Positions 55,140 through 64,000 of a stretch of DNA of 64,000 bases are shown piece by piece (position 1 is the stretch's first letter; every line of letters starts with the position of its first letter). Origin of the DNA: CAVTRI01 sp963737075 (GTDB lineage: Bacteria; Actinomycetota; Acidimicrobiia; Acidimicrobiales; Palsa-688); NCBI GenBank assembly GCA_963737075.1, contig CAVTRI010000001.1, positions 434,001 to 498,000 of the forward strand. Direction: 5' to 3'. Position numbers and translations under genes: made by a program. Under the pieces are notes generated by a model, which was not told where the DNA came from, ran no database searches, and saw only the letters and a list, made by a program, of their open reading frames with translations.

Positions 55140-56513
55140 GTGAGCGAGGCGCTTTCTCCTCTTGACGGTCGGTACGCAGGGCAGGTTCATGAGTACACGA
55201 AGGCGTTCTCGGAGCAGGCGCTGTTTCGGCAGCGGTTCACCGTCGAGGTGGCGTGGCTGCGCACCCTGGCCGGGCGTCCGGAGATCGCCGAGCTGCCGCC
55301 GCTGCCCGCCGAGGTCGAACGCGCCCTCGACGCCTGGGTTGCGGGCTTCGGGACCGACGACGTCGCGCGCATCAAGGTGATCGAGTCCAAGATCAACCAT
55401 GACGTCAAAGCCGTCGAGTACTACCTGAAGGAGAAGCTGGCGTCGCTCGGGTTCACCGCGGCCGCCGAGTTCGTGCACTTCGCATGCACTTCAGAAGACA
55501 TCAACAACGTGGCCCACGCCCTCATGCTCCGCGACGGACTCTCCAGCGTGTTCCTGCCCGCCGCCGACCGGTTGGTCGACGAGCTGTGGGCGTTGGCCGA
55601 GGCCCACGGCGCCCTTCCGATGCCCAGCCACACCCACGGTCAGCCCGCCACTCCGACCACGCTCGGCAAAGAGCTCGCGGTTTGCGCCGCCCGTCTCCAG
55701 CGGCAGGCGGACACGGTGCGAACTATCCGGCAGCTAGGCAAATGCAACGGTGCGGTCGGGACGTTCGGCGCCCACCTGGTCGCGTATCCCGAAGTGCCGT
55801 GGATCGAGGTGTCCCGCCAGTTCGTCGAGAACTTCGGGCTGGCATGGAATCCGCTTACGACCCAGATCGAGTCCCATGACGCGCTGGCCGAGACATTTCA
55901 CGCCCTGGTGCGCTTCAACGCCGCCCTCATCGACTTCGCACGCGACATGTGGGAGTACATCAGCCGCGACCTCCTGCGCCAGCAGACGGTCGCCGGGGAA
56001 GTCGGCTCGTCGACGATGCCGCACAAGGTCAACCCCATCGATTTTGAGAACGCCGAAGCCAACGCCGGGATCAGCTCCGCGCTCCTGTCACACCTGGCGG
56101 AAAAGCTCATGATCTCTCGTATGCAGCGCGACCTGTCGGACTCGTCGGCCATCCGCAACATGGGAGTGGGCGTCGCCCACGCTGGGCTGGCGGTGCGCTC
56201 CGCCCGCCGGGGGCTCTCTCGCGTGGCCCCGGCGGCGGACAAGATGGCCGAGACGCTCGACGGCCAGTGGGAGGTGCTCGCGGAAGCCGTCCAGACCGTC
56301 ATGCGCCGCTACGGCCTCCCGGAGCCGTACGAGCAGCTCAAAGAGCTGACCCGGGGGAGCCAGGTGACGGCGTTGGAAATGCGGTCCTTCGTGCGTTCCC
56401 TGGGTCTTCCCGCCCACGCCGAGGCCCGGTTGCTGGCGCTCACGCCCGCCACCTATGTCGGATTGGCCCCCGAGCTGGTCGGGGTAGGTCGCGCCCGGCT
56501 TCGGGGGGGCTGA
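55140..56513 (+). CDS. purB: Adenylosuccinate lyase
   Basis: 457 residues. SPLDGRYAGQVHEY at the N-terminus, HFACTSEDINNVAHALML, SHTHGQPATPTTLGKELAV and the fumarase-superfamily signature GSSTMPHKVNPIDFENAE place it firmly in the E. coli-type PurB group. It catalyses two steps of purine synthesis. A 1-bp gap separates it from the nucleobase permease gene, suggesting purine-linked co-expression. Confidence 0.96.
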   Translation: MSEALSPLDGRYAGQVHEYTKAFSEQALFRQRFTVEVAWLRTLAGRPEIAELPPLPAEVERALDAWVAGFGTDDVARIKVIESKINHDVKAVEYYLKEKLASLGFTAAAEFVHFACTSEDINNVAHALMLRDGLSSVFLPAADRLVDELWALAEAHGALPMPSHTHGQPATPTTLGKELAVCAARLQRQADTVRTIRQLGKCNGAVGTFGAHLVAYPEVPWIEVSRQFVENFGLAWNPLTTQIESHDALAETFHALVRFNAALIDFARDMWEYISRDLLRQQTVAGEVGSSTMPHKVNPIDFENAEANAGISSALLSHLAEKLMISRMQRDLSDSSAIRNMGVGVAHAGLAVRSARRGLSRVAPAADKMAETLDGQWEVLAEAVQTVMRRYGLPEPYEQLKELTRGSQVTALEMRSFVRSLGLPAHAEARLLALTPATYVGLAPELVGVGRARLRGG

Positions 56514-56514
56514 C

Positions 56515-57975
56515 ATGGCGGTCATCGAGTCCGCGGCTCAGACGCCTAGCGACCAGGCCTTCCACGTCGAGACGCACGGGATCGACTACATCGGCCTGAC
56601 CGAGCGGTGGGCGAAACCCCGAGACCTCTTTGGAATGTGGGCGGGCGCAAGCGTTCAGTTCGAGTACATCGTCTATGGCGCGCTGCTGATGGCGTTCGGC
56701 TTCACGTTCTGGCAGGCGGTGGGGCTCATCCTCGTCGGCAATCTCTCCTACTTGCTGCTGGGCCTGTGCAGCCTTCAGGGACCCGGTGCCGGTACCACGG
56801 TCTTCGCCATCAGCCGCGCCCCGTATGGACCGCAGGGCAGCCGGGTCATGGCACTGTTCAACTGGCTCACGCAGGTGGGCTTCGAAACGGAAGGCCTCGT
56901 GCTGGTGGTGCTGGCCGGGGTGGCCCTGGCGGGCAAAGCCGGGTTTCACGCGGGGACGCCGATGAAGGTGGTGTTCATCGTCCTGGCCGCGGGAATCCAG
57001 ATGATCCTGCCGTTCCTGGGACACGCCACCATCCTGAAGGTCCTGCGGTGGTTGGTGGTGCCATTCGTCATCCTGTACGTGTTCCTGGCGATCCTGACGT
57101 TGGGAAAGGTGAACGTCGGCGCGGTGCACCACGGCGCCAACTGGCAGACACTTCTGGCCGGGCTGGCATTCGTGATCACGCTGGCCGGGCTGGGCTGGGT
57201 CGAGAACGGCAACGACTACTCCCGCTACCTCCCGCCCGACGCAAGCTGGAAAGGGATCGTAGGGTGGGTGTTCGTCGGGGCGGCCATCCCGCAGATCGGA
57301 ATCATGCTGCTGGGGGCGTCGGTCGCCACGTATGTGCAGATCAACGGGGGAGATCCATTCCAGAGCTTCCCGCACGCGTTCAGCGCCTGGTTCCTGGTGC
57401 CGTTCTTTGTCGTGGCCATCATGCAGCTGTTCGCCATCAACAGCCTCGATCTGTATTCGTCGGGAGTCACGTTGCAGGCCATGGGCCTGCCAGTCAAACG
57501 CTGGCAGGCGGTGATGATCGACACCGTGGTGGCGTGCGGCATCACCGTCTACGCCGTCTTCTCGTCCAGCTTCTCCAGCCTGCTGAGCGCCTTCGTCGGG
57601 GCGGTGATCGTATGGATCGCGCCGTGGATGGCCATCTTCGTGACCGACTGGGCGCTGCGCGGCTTTCGTTACGTCCCGGCCGAGCTGCAGCGGACTGGGC
57701 CCGAAAGCCTCTACTGGCGAAAGGGTGGGTTCCACTGGCCGGCGCTCATCGCCCAGCTCGCCGGTGGGATCATGGCCGCTTTGTCGCTCAACGACGGCGT
57801 CCACTATGTCGGCCCGATCGCACGGGCGGCGGGAGGGGGCGGCGCGGACTTCAGCGTGTTCGCCGGGGTCGCGGTCAGCGCGCTGGTGTACCTGGTGCTG
57901 GCGGGGAAGAGCGTGCGCCGGGAGGCCCGGTTGCAGAACCGGGCCCTAGCTGAAACCGCGGCAGGAGCGCCTTGA
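56515..57975 (+). CDS. NCS1 nucleobase:cation symporter
   Basis: 486 residues with about 12 hydrophobic helices. GIDYIGLTERWAKPRDLFGMWAGASVQFEYIVYG, FAISRAPYGPQGSR and GLGWVENGNDYSRYLP are typical of the cytosine/purine/uracil/allantoin (NCS1) family. Adjacent purB suggests a purine or related base. The 3' end overlaps the convergent mftF by about 100 bp. Confidence 0.9.
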   Translation: MAVIESAAQTPSDQAFHVETHGIDYIGLTERWAKPRDLFGMWAGASVQFEYIVYGALLMAFGFTFWQAVGLILVGNLSYLLLGLCSLQGPGAGTTVFAISRAPYGPQGSRVMALFNWLTQVGFETEGLVLVVLAGVALAGKAGFHAGTPMKVVFIVLAAGIQMILPFLGHATILKVLRWLVVPFVILYVFLAILTLGKVNVGAVHHGANWQTLLAGLAFVITLAGLGWVENGNDYSRYLPPDASWKGIVGWVFVGAAIPQIGIMLLGASVATYVQINGGDPFQSFPHAFSAWFLVPFFVVAIMQLFAINSLDLYSSGVTLQAMGLPVKRWQAVMIDTVVACGITVYAVFSSSFSSLLSAFVGAVIVWIAPWMAIFVTDWALRGFRYVPAELQRTGPESLYWRKGGFHWPALIAQLAGGIMAALSLNDGVHYVGPIARAAGGGGADFSVFAGVAVSALVYLVLAGKSVRREARLQNRALAETAAGAP

Positions 57976-59326
57976 GCGCCCTTTTGTCGCGAGCGGCGAG
58001 GACGCCGGCCCACACGCCGGCTTGATAGGCGACGTCGTCTGCGAGCGCGAGGGGGTTTGTCGCCGTCGACGCGAGCAACGCTCGCCTGGCCGTTGTCGAC
58101 CGCGTGGCAGCCAGCGCGAGCGGCAGGAGCCAGGCCCGTCGAACCGCTCTCGCCAGGTTGGCGCCGGCAGCCAGGTTGCCCTTCCATGCCAGGCCGGCGA
58201 GTGTCTTTGCCGTTGGCCAGTCGCTCACCTTGACCTTGACGGGCAACGCGGCTGCCGTTCCTGCGGCGGCGGCTACCCCGAGCTTGACGTGCCCCTTGAG
58301 GGCGAGGAGCCACGGGAGCAGGCTCCACGGTGAAATGTCCAGCGGGGTCACCGCGTCGCCGTGCCGAACGGCCAGTGCCGCGGCGGATCGTCCGTAGTCG
58401 AAACGCTGACGAACCCAGTCATGAACGCTGGTCCGGGCCGGGTGCTCGACGATGCCCGCGGGCTCATAGCGGACCCGCCAGCCGAGGCGGTGCAGGCGCC
58501 ACACGAAGTCGACGTCCTCGCCGAAGCGGAGCGTCTCATCAAAGCCGCCGACCTCATCGAACGCCTCGCGCCGGACGACCAGCGCCGCGGTCGGCACGTA
58601 CGACACCCAACTGCGGGGACGGACGGGGCCCGGCCGGTCGCCCATGTCGAGTGGAGAGTGCTTGCGTTCATACGTGTGCATCGGGCCGTTTGCGACCCGG
58701 GCCCGTACCCGGGGCGCCACCGCACCGATCACTCGATCATCGAAGTGGGGGAGGAGGGCGTCCAGCCAGCCGCGGTCGGGGGTGCAGTCGGCGTCCACGA
58801 ACGCCACGAACGCGGTAGTGGCTTGCCGGCTGCCGTCGTTGCGAGCCGCCGCCGGGCCCCCGGTGTGCTCGCGGCGCACGACGTCTGCGCCGTGGGCTTC
58901 GACATGCTTGCGCTGCTGGTATTTCTCCGCTTCGCGGGAGCCGTCGTCGACGACGATCAGGCCCCCCGTCTTTTCCAGCGCGTCGAGGGTGGTCCGGAGA
59001 CCTTCGGGGCGGTCCCGGACAGGGATGATGACGGTCACGTCTTGTGCCGTCGGCTTCAATGCGAAGGGGTTCCCCGGCGCGTTTGCGGGTGGTCTCGGGT
59101 GCGCCATCCCGGCGTCGGTCAGCCGCCGGGCCAGCCGGCGCGCGTTGTGCTTCGTCGACACCGGGTGTCCCTGTTGCCACCCGTCGATCAACACGGCTCC
59201 CGCCGGGCTCAGGCGCATCAAGCGGACCGGCGACCCGCCGACGAGCACGTCCGGTCGAGGGCGTCGCACGCCCGCGTCGATGGTGAGCCCGAAGTCTGCG
59301 GGCACGCCGGTGTCAGAGGGCGGCAC
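57875..59326 (-). CDS. mftF: Mycofactocin glycosyltransferase
   Basis: 483 residues from GTG 59326. The N-terminus FGLTIDAGVRRPRPDVLVGGSPVRLMRLSP is typical of MftF; the family-2 GT domain follows (VTVIIPVRDRPEGLRTTL, VDADCTPDRGWLDALL, DEVGGFDETLRFGEDVDFVWRL). MftF adds beta-1,4-glucoses to mycofactocin in mycobacteria. The last about 33 residues are antisense to the NCS1 gene. It is separated from mftE/C by the FUSC gene and an SDR gene. Confidence 0.88.
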   Translation of the reverse strand: MPPSDTGVPADFGLTIDAGVRRPRPDVLVGGSPVRLMRLSPAGAVLIDGWQQGHPVSTKHNARRLARRLTDAGMAHPRPPANAPGNPFALKPTAQDVTVIIPVRDRPEGLRTTLDALEKTGGLIVVDDGSREAEKYQQRKHVEAHGADVVRREHTGGPAAARNDGSRQATTAFVAFVDADCTPDRGWLDALLPHFDDRVIGAVAPRVRARVANGPMHTYERKHSPLDMGDRPGPVRPRSWVSYVPTAALVVRREAFDEVGGFDETLRFGEDVDFVWRLHRLGWRVRYEPAGIVEHPARTSVHDWVRQRFDYGRSAAALAVRHGDAVTPLDISPWSLLPWLLALKGHVKLGVAAAAGTAAALPVKVKVSDWPTAKTLAGLAWKGNLAAGANLARAVRRAWLLPLALAATRSTTARRALLASTATNPLALADDVAYQAGVWAGVLAARDKRALKALLPRFQLGPGSATGPPGARSSPPAPGTPAR

Positions 59327-59369
59327 GCGGTCGAGTCTCGCGCCGGCGGGCGGCGCTGGTGCCCGGCCT

Positions 59370-59640
59370 GCATGTTCCTGGCGTGGCGACGGACTGCGCC
59401 TTATACCGGGTTTCGGGGTTTTCCTTCTTGGGGTGGCGCCGGATCGCGCCTCATGGCGGGGTTTGGCGCGCTCAGGCGCCGGGCCAGTCAGGCGGGGCGC
59501 GGTTCGGGGTCGAATACGACGCCGCCGCGCGCCTCACGCTCTTCGCGTGGAATCTGATCGCGCCGCGAGAGCTTCTGGCGCGACAGGTCGCGGCGCCAAA
59601 ATCCGTGCATCGCGCCCAGTGACGCTTACCGCGCCGAGGA
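59370..59640. repeat. GC-rich repeat-like intergenic region
   Basis: About 330 bases separate mftF and the FUSC gene. GCGCC-containing words recur (GGATCGCGCC near 59451, TGATCGCGCCGC near 59558, TGACGCTTACCGCGCC at the end). These words also occur in the 46.6-46.95 kb array (GACGCTTGATCGCGCC), so the two regions may share a dispersed element. No credible gene. A TGACGC/TACACT promoter-like pair lies at 59620-59649. Confidence 0.5.
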
Positions 59641-59655
59641 CCCTACACTCCGCCA

Positions 59656-61899
59656 ATGAGCGGTCCGACCGTCACCGCCCTCCCTGCTGCTTGGACCCGG
59701 CGCCTGGTGCCCGCCGATGGCACCCGCCCCGCGTGGCTGCCCACGTGGTCCCGGCCGGCCGCCTTCCGGGCGGTGCGGGCCACGGTGGTCGTGCCGGGAC
59801 TGTTCGCCCTGACCTCGCAGGTCATAGGCAACCTCCAGATGGCGACGTTCGCCGCGTTCGGCGGGTTCGCCACGCTGGTGCTCGCCGGGTTCGGCGGCAC
59901 CCGGCGGGACAAGGCGCTGGCCCACCTGGTGCTGGCCGTCGCCGGGAGCGTGCTACTGGTCATCGGGACGGTCGTCAACGGCTCGACGTGGCTGGCTGCC
60001 ATCGTCACCCTCGCGGTGGCGCTTCCAATCCTGTTCGCCGGCGTGGCGGGGCCGAACGCCGCGTTGGGCGCCAACGCGGCGATGCTGGCGTATGTCCTCC
60101 CGGCGGCATCCCCGGGGACGGCAAGCATGATCCCTTCGCGGCTAGCGGGGTGGTGGCTGGCGTCCGTCACGGGCACGTTGGCGGTACTGCTCTTCTCGCC
60201 CAGGCCGCCCGGGGACGAACTGCGCACCGCGGCGGCCGACACAGCCGACGCCTTGGCGGGCGTGCTCGGCGCCGCGTTGGACGGCGGCCCGACGACGGAG
60301 ACCGTGGCACACGCCATCGAGGTCAAGCACCGGCTAATGGCCACCTTCACCGCCACGCCGTACCGCCCAACCGGCCTCGCCACCGCGGACCAGGCGCTGG
60401 CCGACGTGGTCCAGACACTGGAATGGTGCACGGCGCTGATCGCTGACGCCGTTGGAGAGGGCCTCGATCTCGACGCTGCTTGCCCGACCGACCGGGCCCT
60501 TCTCGGCGCGACGGGCAACGTCTTGCGGGCGGTAGCGGTCCTGGTGCGCGGAGGCGACGCCGAGCCCGACGTCGACGAGCTCGAGCGTCTGCGGGCGGCC
60601 AGCGCGGCGGCAATACGCCAGCGCGCGTCTGACGAACCCGGCTTTCTCACCGCCGCCCATCTGTCGTTTCACGCCCGGACGGTCGCCATCGCGGCCCGCA
60701 CCGCCGCCGCCGACGCCCTGATCGCCACCCACCGGGCCGACCCCGAAACGGTCGCCGAACTGCGCCAGATGTGGCTGGGCCGGACGACGCCAGCGGAGGC
60801 CACCGGCAGCTCCGATCTCCGACGCCCGGGGCGGCTGCGCACCGCAGGCACCGTCGCTTCCCGCCACGCCAGCTTGCGATCCGTATGGCTGCTCAACAGC
60901 CTTCGTGGGGCCATCGCCATCGCCGCCGCGGTGGCCATCGCAGACCTGTCCAATGTGCAGCACGGCTTCTGGGTGGTGCTCGGCACGCTGTCGGTCCTCC
61001 GCAGTAACGCCACCGGGACCGGGGCGACGGCGCTGCGGGCCCTGCTTGGCACGGTCGTCGGTTTCGCCATCGGAGCGGTCCTCATCGACGCGATCGGCAC
61101 GAGCACCGCGGCGCTGTGGATTGCGCTGCCGGTGGCGGTGCTGGTGGCGTCGTACGCACCCGGTACGGCGCCGTTCGCGGTCGGGCAGGCGGCGTTCACC
61201 CTTGTCATCGCCGTGCTCTACAACCTCCTCGTGCCCGTCGGCTGGAGGGTCGGCGTGGTGCGCGTCGAGGATGTGGCCATCGGATGCGCCGTGAGCCTGA
61301 TCGTCGGCGTGCTCTTCTGGCCTAGGGGCGCATCCTCCGTAGTCGCCGACGATCTCGCCGACGCGTTCCGCCAGGGCGCCCGGTACTTCCGGGAGGCGGT
61401 CGCTTGGTCCCTCGGCTTGCAATCGGAGCAGTCGGCGGCCGGGCCCACTGCGGTCGCTGCCGCCACCCGCCTCGAGGAGGCGCTCCGGGGCTTTCTCGCC
61501 GAGCAAGGCGCCAAGCGTGTCCCGAAGGAGGACTTGTGGCGGCTGGTCGGCGGAGCCATGCGCCTGCGGCTCACCGCGCACTCGCTCGAAGGGATGCGAA
61601 CCTTGGCGCCCCCGCCGGACGGGGCGGGCAGCTTCGTGAGTGGACAGGCGGAGGACTTGGCCGTGTGGTACCAACAGCTGGCGGGTCACGTAGCTCGTGC
61701 CAACCCTCCCGTGATCAGCGCGCTCGCTCTTTCGGATGGGGACGGCCTCGACGGGGTAGACATGTCCCAACCGAAAGCGAGCGTCGGCTGCCTCGTCTGG
61801 GTTAACCATCATGTGCGGCACGTCTGGCAGCATCACGCCGACCTGATCGAACCGGCCGCCAAGATGGCCGAGGTCCGGCAGCGACCGTGGTGGCGGTGA
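59656..61899 (+). CDS. FUSC-family membrane protein (aromatic acid exporter-like)
   Basis: 747 residues. Two hydrophobic halves, each with about six helices (FAALTSQ-like start, LVLAVAGSVLLVIGTVV; then GFWVVLGTLSVLRSNATGTG, VVGFAIGAVLIDAIG), separated by a soluble region of about 180 residues. This is the FUSC/YccS-AaeB architecture, mostly exporters of hydroxylated aromatic acids. ATG 59656. It lies between mftF and the SDR/mftE/mftC genes on the opposite strand, so it interrupts the mycofactocin locus. Confidence 0.9.
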   Translation: MSGPTVTALPAAWTRRLVPADGTRPAWLPTWSRPAAFRAVRATVVVPGLFALTSQVIGNLQMATFAAFGGFATLVLAGFGGTRRDKALAHLVLAVAGSVLLVIGTVVNGSTWLAAIVTLAVALPILFAGVAGPNAALGANAAMLAYVLPAASPGTASMIPSRLAGWWLASVTGTLAVLLFSPRPPGDELRTAAADTADALAGVLGAALDGGPTTETVAHAIEVKHRLMATFTATPYRPTGLATADQALADVVQTLEWCTALIADAVGEGLDLDAACPTDRALLGATGNVLRAVAVLVRGGDAEPDVDELERLRAASAAAIRQRASDEPGFLTAAHLSFHARTVAIAARTAAADALIATHRADPETVAELRQMWLGRTTPAEATGSSDLRRPGRLRTAGTVASRHASLRSVWLLNSLRGAIAIAAAVAIADLSNVQHGFWVVLGTLSVLRSNATGTGATALRALLGTVVGFAIGAVLIDAIGTSTAALWIALPVAVLVASYAPGTAPFAVGQAAFTLVIAVLYNLLVPVGWRVGVVRVEDVAIGCAVSLIVGVLFWPRGASSVVADDLADAFRQGARYFREAVAWSLGLQSEQSAAGPTAVAAATRLEEALRGFLAEQGAKRVPKEDLWRLVGGAMRLRLTAHSLEGMRTLAPPPDGAGSFVSGQAEDLAVWYQQLAGHVARANPPVISALALSDGDGLDGVDMSQPKASVGCLVWVNHHVRHVWQHHADLIEPAAKMAEVRQRPWWR

Positions 61900-61952
61900 G
61901 CGAGAGCCTTCCCCAAGTTCGCTGAGCGCCTCGAACGCAGCGACGTTGCGAG

Positions 61953-62744
61953 CTACTTGGCGGTCATGCCCGCGTCGACGGGCAGCACGGCGCCGGTGAT
62001 GCCGCTGCTGTCAGGCCCGCACAACCACGCCAGCAGGGCGGCCGGCTCGTCGGGCTCGAGCAGCCGGGGAAGCAGGTGGTGGACGGCGAACTCTGCCGTC
62101 CCTTGCAATGCGTACACCGCGGCGCTTGCCTCCAGCATGTGTGTCTTGGTAGATCCCGGCGCCAGCACGTTGGCGGTGACACCGTACGGGCCGAGCTCAG
62201 CCGCCAGGCTCCGCACGAGGCCGACGACCCCGTGCTTCGACGCGCTGTAGGCGGACAACAATGGGAGCCCGACCGTCCCGGCCGCCGATGCGACGGCCAC
62301 GAAGCGGCCCTGGCGCGGTTCCGGCCGCGCGAGCAGGGCGGGGACCGCGGCGCGCGCGAGACGCCACGCACCCTCGAGGTTGATCGACAGCAGTGCGGAC
62401 CACACTTCGTCGCTGGTCTGCCAGGCCGGCGCGCCACCAGCGATCGCTCCCGCGACAGCGACCGCGGCGTCCAGGCCGCCGAAACGTTCGACGGCCACGG
62501 TCACGGCCTTGTCGAGCGCGTCCTGGTCTCGGACGTCGGCAACGATGCCGGCCGCGCGCTCAGGGCCGCCGCACGCGGCGACTGTGGCGTCAAGGTCGGC
62601 TGGCCGGGCCAGCGGATAGTCAAGCGCCGGGTCATCCGCGCAGGCGTCGACAAGCACCAACTGCCACCCGCGGGCCGCCAGCCGCGCCGCGGTGGCCGCC
62701 CCGATGCCGCGGGCGGCGCCCGTCAACACGGCGACGCTGCTCAC
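61953..62744 (-). CDS. Mycofactocin-coupled SDR oxidoreductase
   Basis: 263 residues from GTG 62744 (VSSVAVLTGAARGIGAA). The Rossmann motif TGAARGIG, catalytic SAYSASKHG and the insertion DYPLARPADLDATVAACGG are typical of the mycofactocin-dependent SDR family, in which NAD is held tightly and electrons pass to mycofactocin. The GTG overlaps the restored mftE stop (GTGA). Alcohol substrate unknown. It is the last gene of the mftC-mftE-SDR run. Confidence 0.88.
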   Translation of the reverse strand: MSSVAVLTGAARGIGAATAARLAARGWQLVLVDACADDPALDYPLARPADLDATVAACGGPERAAGIVADVRDQDALDKAVTVAVERFGGLDAAVAVAGAIAGGAPAWQTSDEVWSALLSINLEGAWRLARAAVPALLARPEPRQGRFVAVASAAGTVGLPLLSAYSASKHGVVGLVRSLAAELGPYGVTANVLAPGSTKTHMLEASAAVYALQGTAEFAVHHLLPRLLEPDEPAALLAWLCGPDSSGITGAVLPVDAGMTAK

Positions 62745-63419
62745 GGCCACCCCTCGACCGCGGCGATCAGCGATCGCGTCCACCGGTCAAGGATCGACGA
62801 ACCCATCGCCGCCGACGCTCCCTCGGGGTCACCAAGGACCCCGTTGGCTGACACCGCGTGAACGCCGCGCGCCCGCAGAATGGGCATCAGGGCTCCGACC
62901 GGCTCGTCCACACCGCGGGTGGCATGCGAGAATCCTCACCGCTCCTGGCCTCAGCGCGAGCAAGACCGAGGTCTCGGTGTGGCCGGCGTGCGCGTCGTCG
63001 CCCGGTGCTGGAGACGGCACCCAGGCCCGGACGCGGCGTCCCTCCGCCTGCAGCCTGCGAACGGCACGGCCGAGCGGCTCGGCGTTGCCGCCATGCGCGG
63101 ACAGCAGCAACGTGGCGGCGAACGCGTCGGCGGAGCGCACCAGTTCGACCAGCAGGTTCTCCAAGGCGGCCTGCCCGATCGACAACGTCCCCGCGAACCC
63201 GGCGTGCTCGCCGCTCGATCCATACGCGACCGCCGGCGCAACCAGGGCGTCCGGGCGGACCATGGCGAACCGTTCCGCGAGCGCGTTTGCGATGTCGGTG
63301 TCGGTCGATAGCGGCAGGTGCGGCCCATGCTGCTCGGTGGCCCCGATGGGGACGACGAGCAGGCTGTGGCCGGCGACCGCAGCGACCTCCGGCCAACGCA
63401 GACGGGCGAGCTGAGTCAC
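62741..63419 (-). pseudogene. mftE: Mycofactocin precursor peptidase with single-base frameshift
   Basis: Creatininase-family peptidase that trims the MftA precursor. GTG 63419 (MTQLARLRWPEVA) overlaps the mftC stop. Metal ligands are visible in GATEQHGPHLPLSTDTD, LLSAHGGNAEPLG and GHTETSVLLALRP. One extra base near 62933 moves the frame; the correct frame continues FSHATRGVDEPVGALMP and NGVLGDPEGASA to a TGA at 62741-62743 that overlaps the SDR start. The restored protein is about 225 residues. The perfect GTGA junction argues that the gene is functional and the shift an error. Confidence 0.85.
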
Positions 63420-64000
63420 CGCCGCGCGGCGTGCCCCCGGGTTGCGAGCAGCCGGACGGGAGTCGAGCCCGGCCGGCTCGGGAGGGCACCAGCCGAGCCC
63501 GGTCGGCGGCCTCCGGCAGAGTGTCCCGGCCCCGGAGACGGCGCGGTCCCCGCCGCCACCCCCGCCAGCTGATGCTCACCGTGGCCGTAGACGCACTCCG
63601 GGTCCGGGCCGTCGAGCGGCAGGCCGGTGAAGAACTTGGCCGCCATGCACCCTCCCTGGCAGGCGTCGTAGGAGCCGCAGGAAGCGCACGCCCCGGCCGA
63701 CGTCGGCTGGCGGAGCGAGACGAACAACTCGGACTCGCGCCATACCCGTGCGAACCCGCCTGGCTCCCGGACGCTGCCGGCCCGGAACTCCTCGTGCAAC
63801 ACGAACGGGCAGGCGTACACGTCGCCGACCGGGTCGATCAGGCAGACCACCCGTCCGGCGCCGCAGAGATTGAGGCCGGGCAGTGGCTCTCCGAGTGCAG
63901 ACAGATGGAAGAAAGAGTCCCCGGTGAGCACACCCGGTCGTTGCACCAACCAGGCGTACAGCGCCGCCTGTTGTTCCCGGGTCGGGTGCAGCTGGTGCCA
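63416..64000 (-). CDS. mftC: Mycofactocin radical SAM maturase, C-terminal part (runs off the window)
   Basis: The frame is open to the window end (WHQLHPTREQQAALYAWL), so only the last 194 residues are seen. This is the SPASM domain with cysteines for auxiliary iron-sulfur clusters (NLCGAGRVVCLID, YACPFVLHEEF, ACASCGSYDACQGGCM). MftC decarboxylates and crosslinks the MftA C-terminus. The stop overlaps mftE (GTGA). The radical-SAM core and mftA/mftB are expected beyond 64 kb. Confidence 0.93.
   Translation of the reverse strand, partial: WHQLHPTREQQAALYAWLVQRPGVLTGDSFFHLSALGEPLPGLNLCGAGRVVCLIDPVGDVYACPFVLHEEFRAGSVREPGGFARVWRESELFVSLRQPTSAGACASCGSYDACQGGCMAAKFFTGLPLDGPDPECVYGHGEHQLAGVAAGTAPSPGPGHSAGGRRPGSAGALPSRPGSTPVRLLATRGHAARR

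Overview
The window is very GC-rich, gene-dense DNA from a free-living actinobacterium. A mycofactocin locus, a type II (actinobacterial) SerC, an Rv3303c-like quinone reductase, a sunset-domain protein and many GTG starts joined by GTGA/ATGA overlaps point to Actinomycetota. The gene content looks most like Acidimicrobiia, but that placement is inferred from memory of protein families, not from a search.

Layout. 1-5.8 kb: the 3' part of gatB, an Ohr peroxidase, a Baeyer-Villiger monooxygenase fused to an esterase, and an MFS exporter. 5.9-11.3 kb: ilvD, then an attenuator-type leader (peptide ending LLLVLIT plus intrinsic terminator) before ilvB-ilvN-ilvC. 11.3-15.9 kb: two secreted lipoproteins, a VOC protein and an ABC transporter pair. 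15.9-24.8 kb: serC, aspC, an FAD amine-oxidase-like gene, a frameshifted serA, leuCD divergent from an IclR regulator with a palindromic operator, and a hydrolase. 24.8-35.5 kb: a sirtuin, a nitroreductase and a co-directional run of rhodanese-MoeB, methylmalonyl-CoA mutase large subunit, LpdA-like quinone reductase, RNase HI-SLOG fusion and hydantoinase A and B. 35.6-42.7 kb: a regulatory region with decayed or frameshifted LuxR-type ATPase regulators, a YCII protein with an ECF sigma factor, and a beta-propeller protein. 42.7-46.3 kb: rarA, a thioredoxin-like gene with an in-frame TGA where the first Cys of CxxC belongs (probable selenoprotein), a hemerythrin-like protein, and a divergent ArsR/PH-like pair. 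46.3-47.1 kb: a gene-free array of GC-rich repeats, including duplicated copies of the zwf 3' end. 47.1-52.0 kb: murJ, an unknown gene and zwf. 52.1-58.0 kb: aldo/keto reductase, OafA-like acyltransferase, purB and an NCS1 permease. 57.9-64 kb: mycofactocin genes mftF, an SDR, mftE and mftC (cut by the window end), interrupted by a FUSC-type exporter.

The metabolic theme is amino-acid biosynthesis: Ilv, Leu, Ser and Asp aminotransferase genes lie within about 18 kb, with leader-peptide attenuation and an IclR operator as the visible controls. Five loci carry single-base frameshifts. In serA and mftE the reading frame resumes perfectly, so sequencing error is as likely as mutation. The truncated LuxR ATPase at 35.9-36.6 kb looks like genuine decay.

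The strongest candidate for something new is the selenocysteine-type thioredoxin-like gene at 44.1 kb. An 8-bp stem-loop follows the TGA at a distance that fits a bacterial SECIS element.
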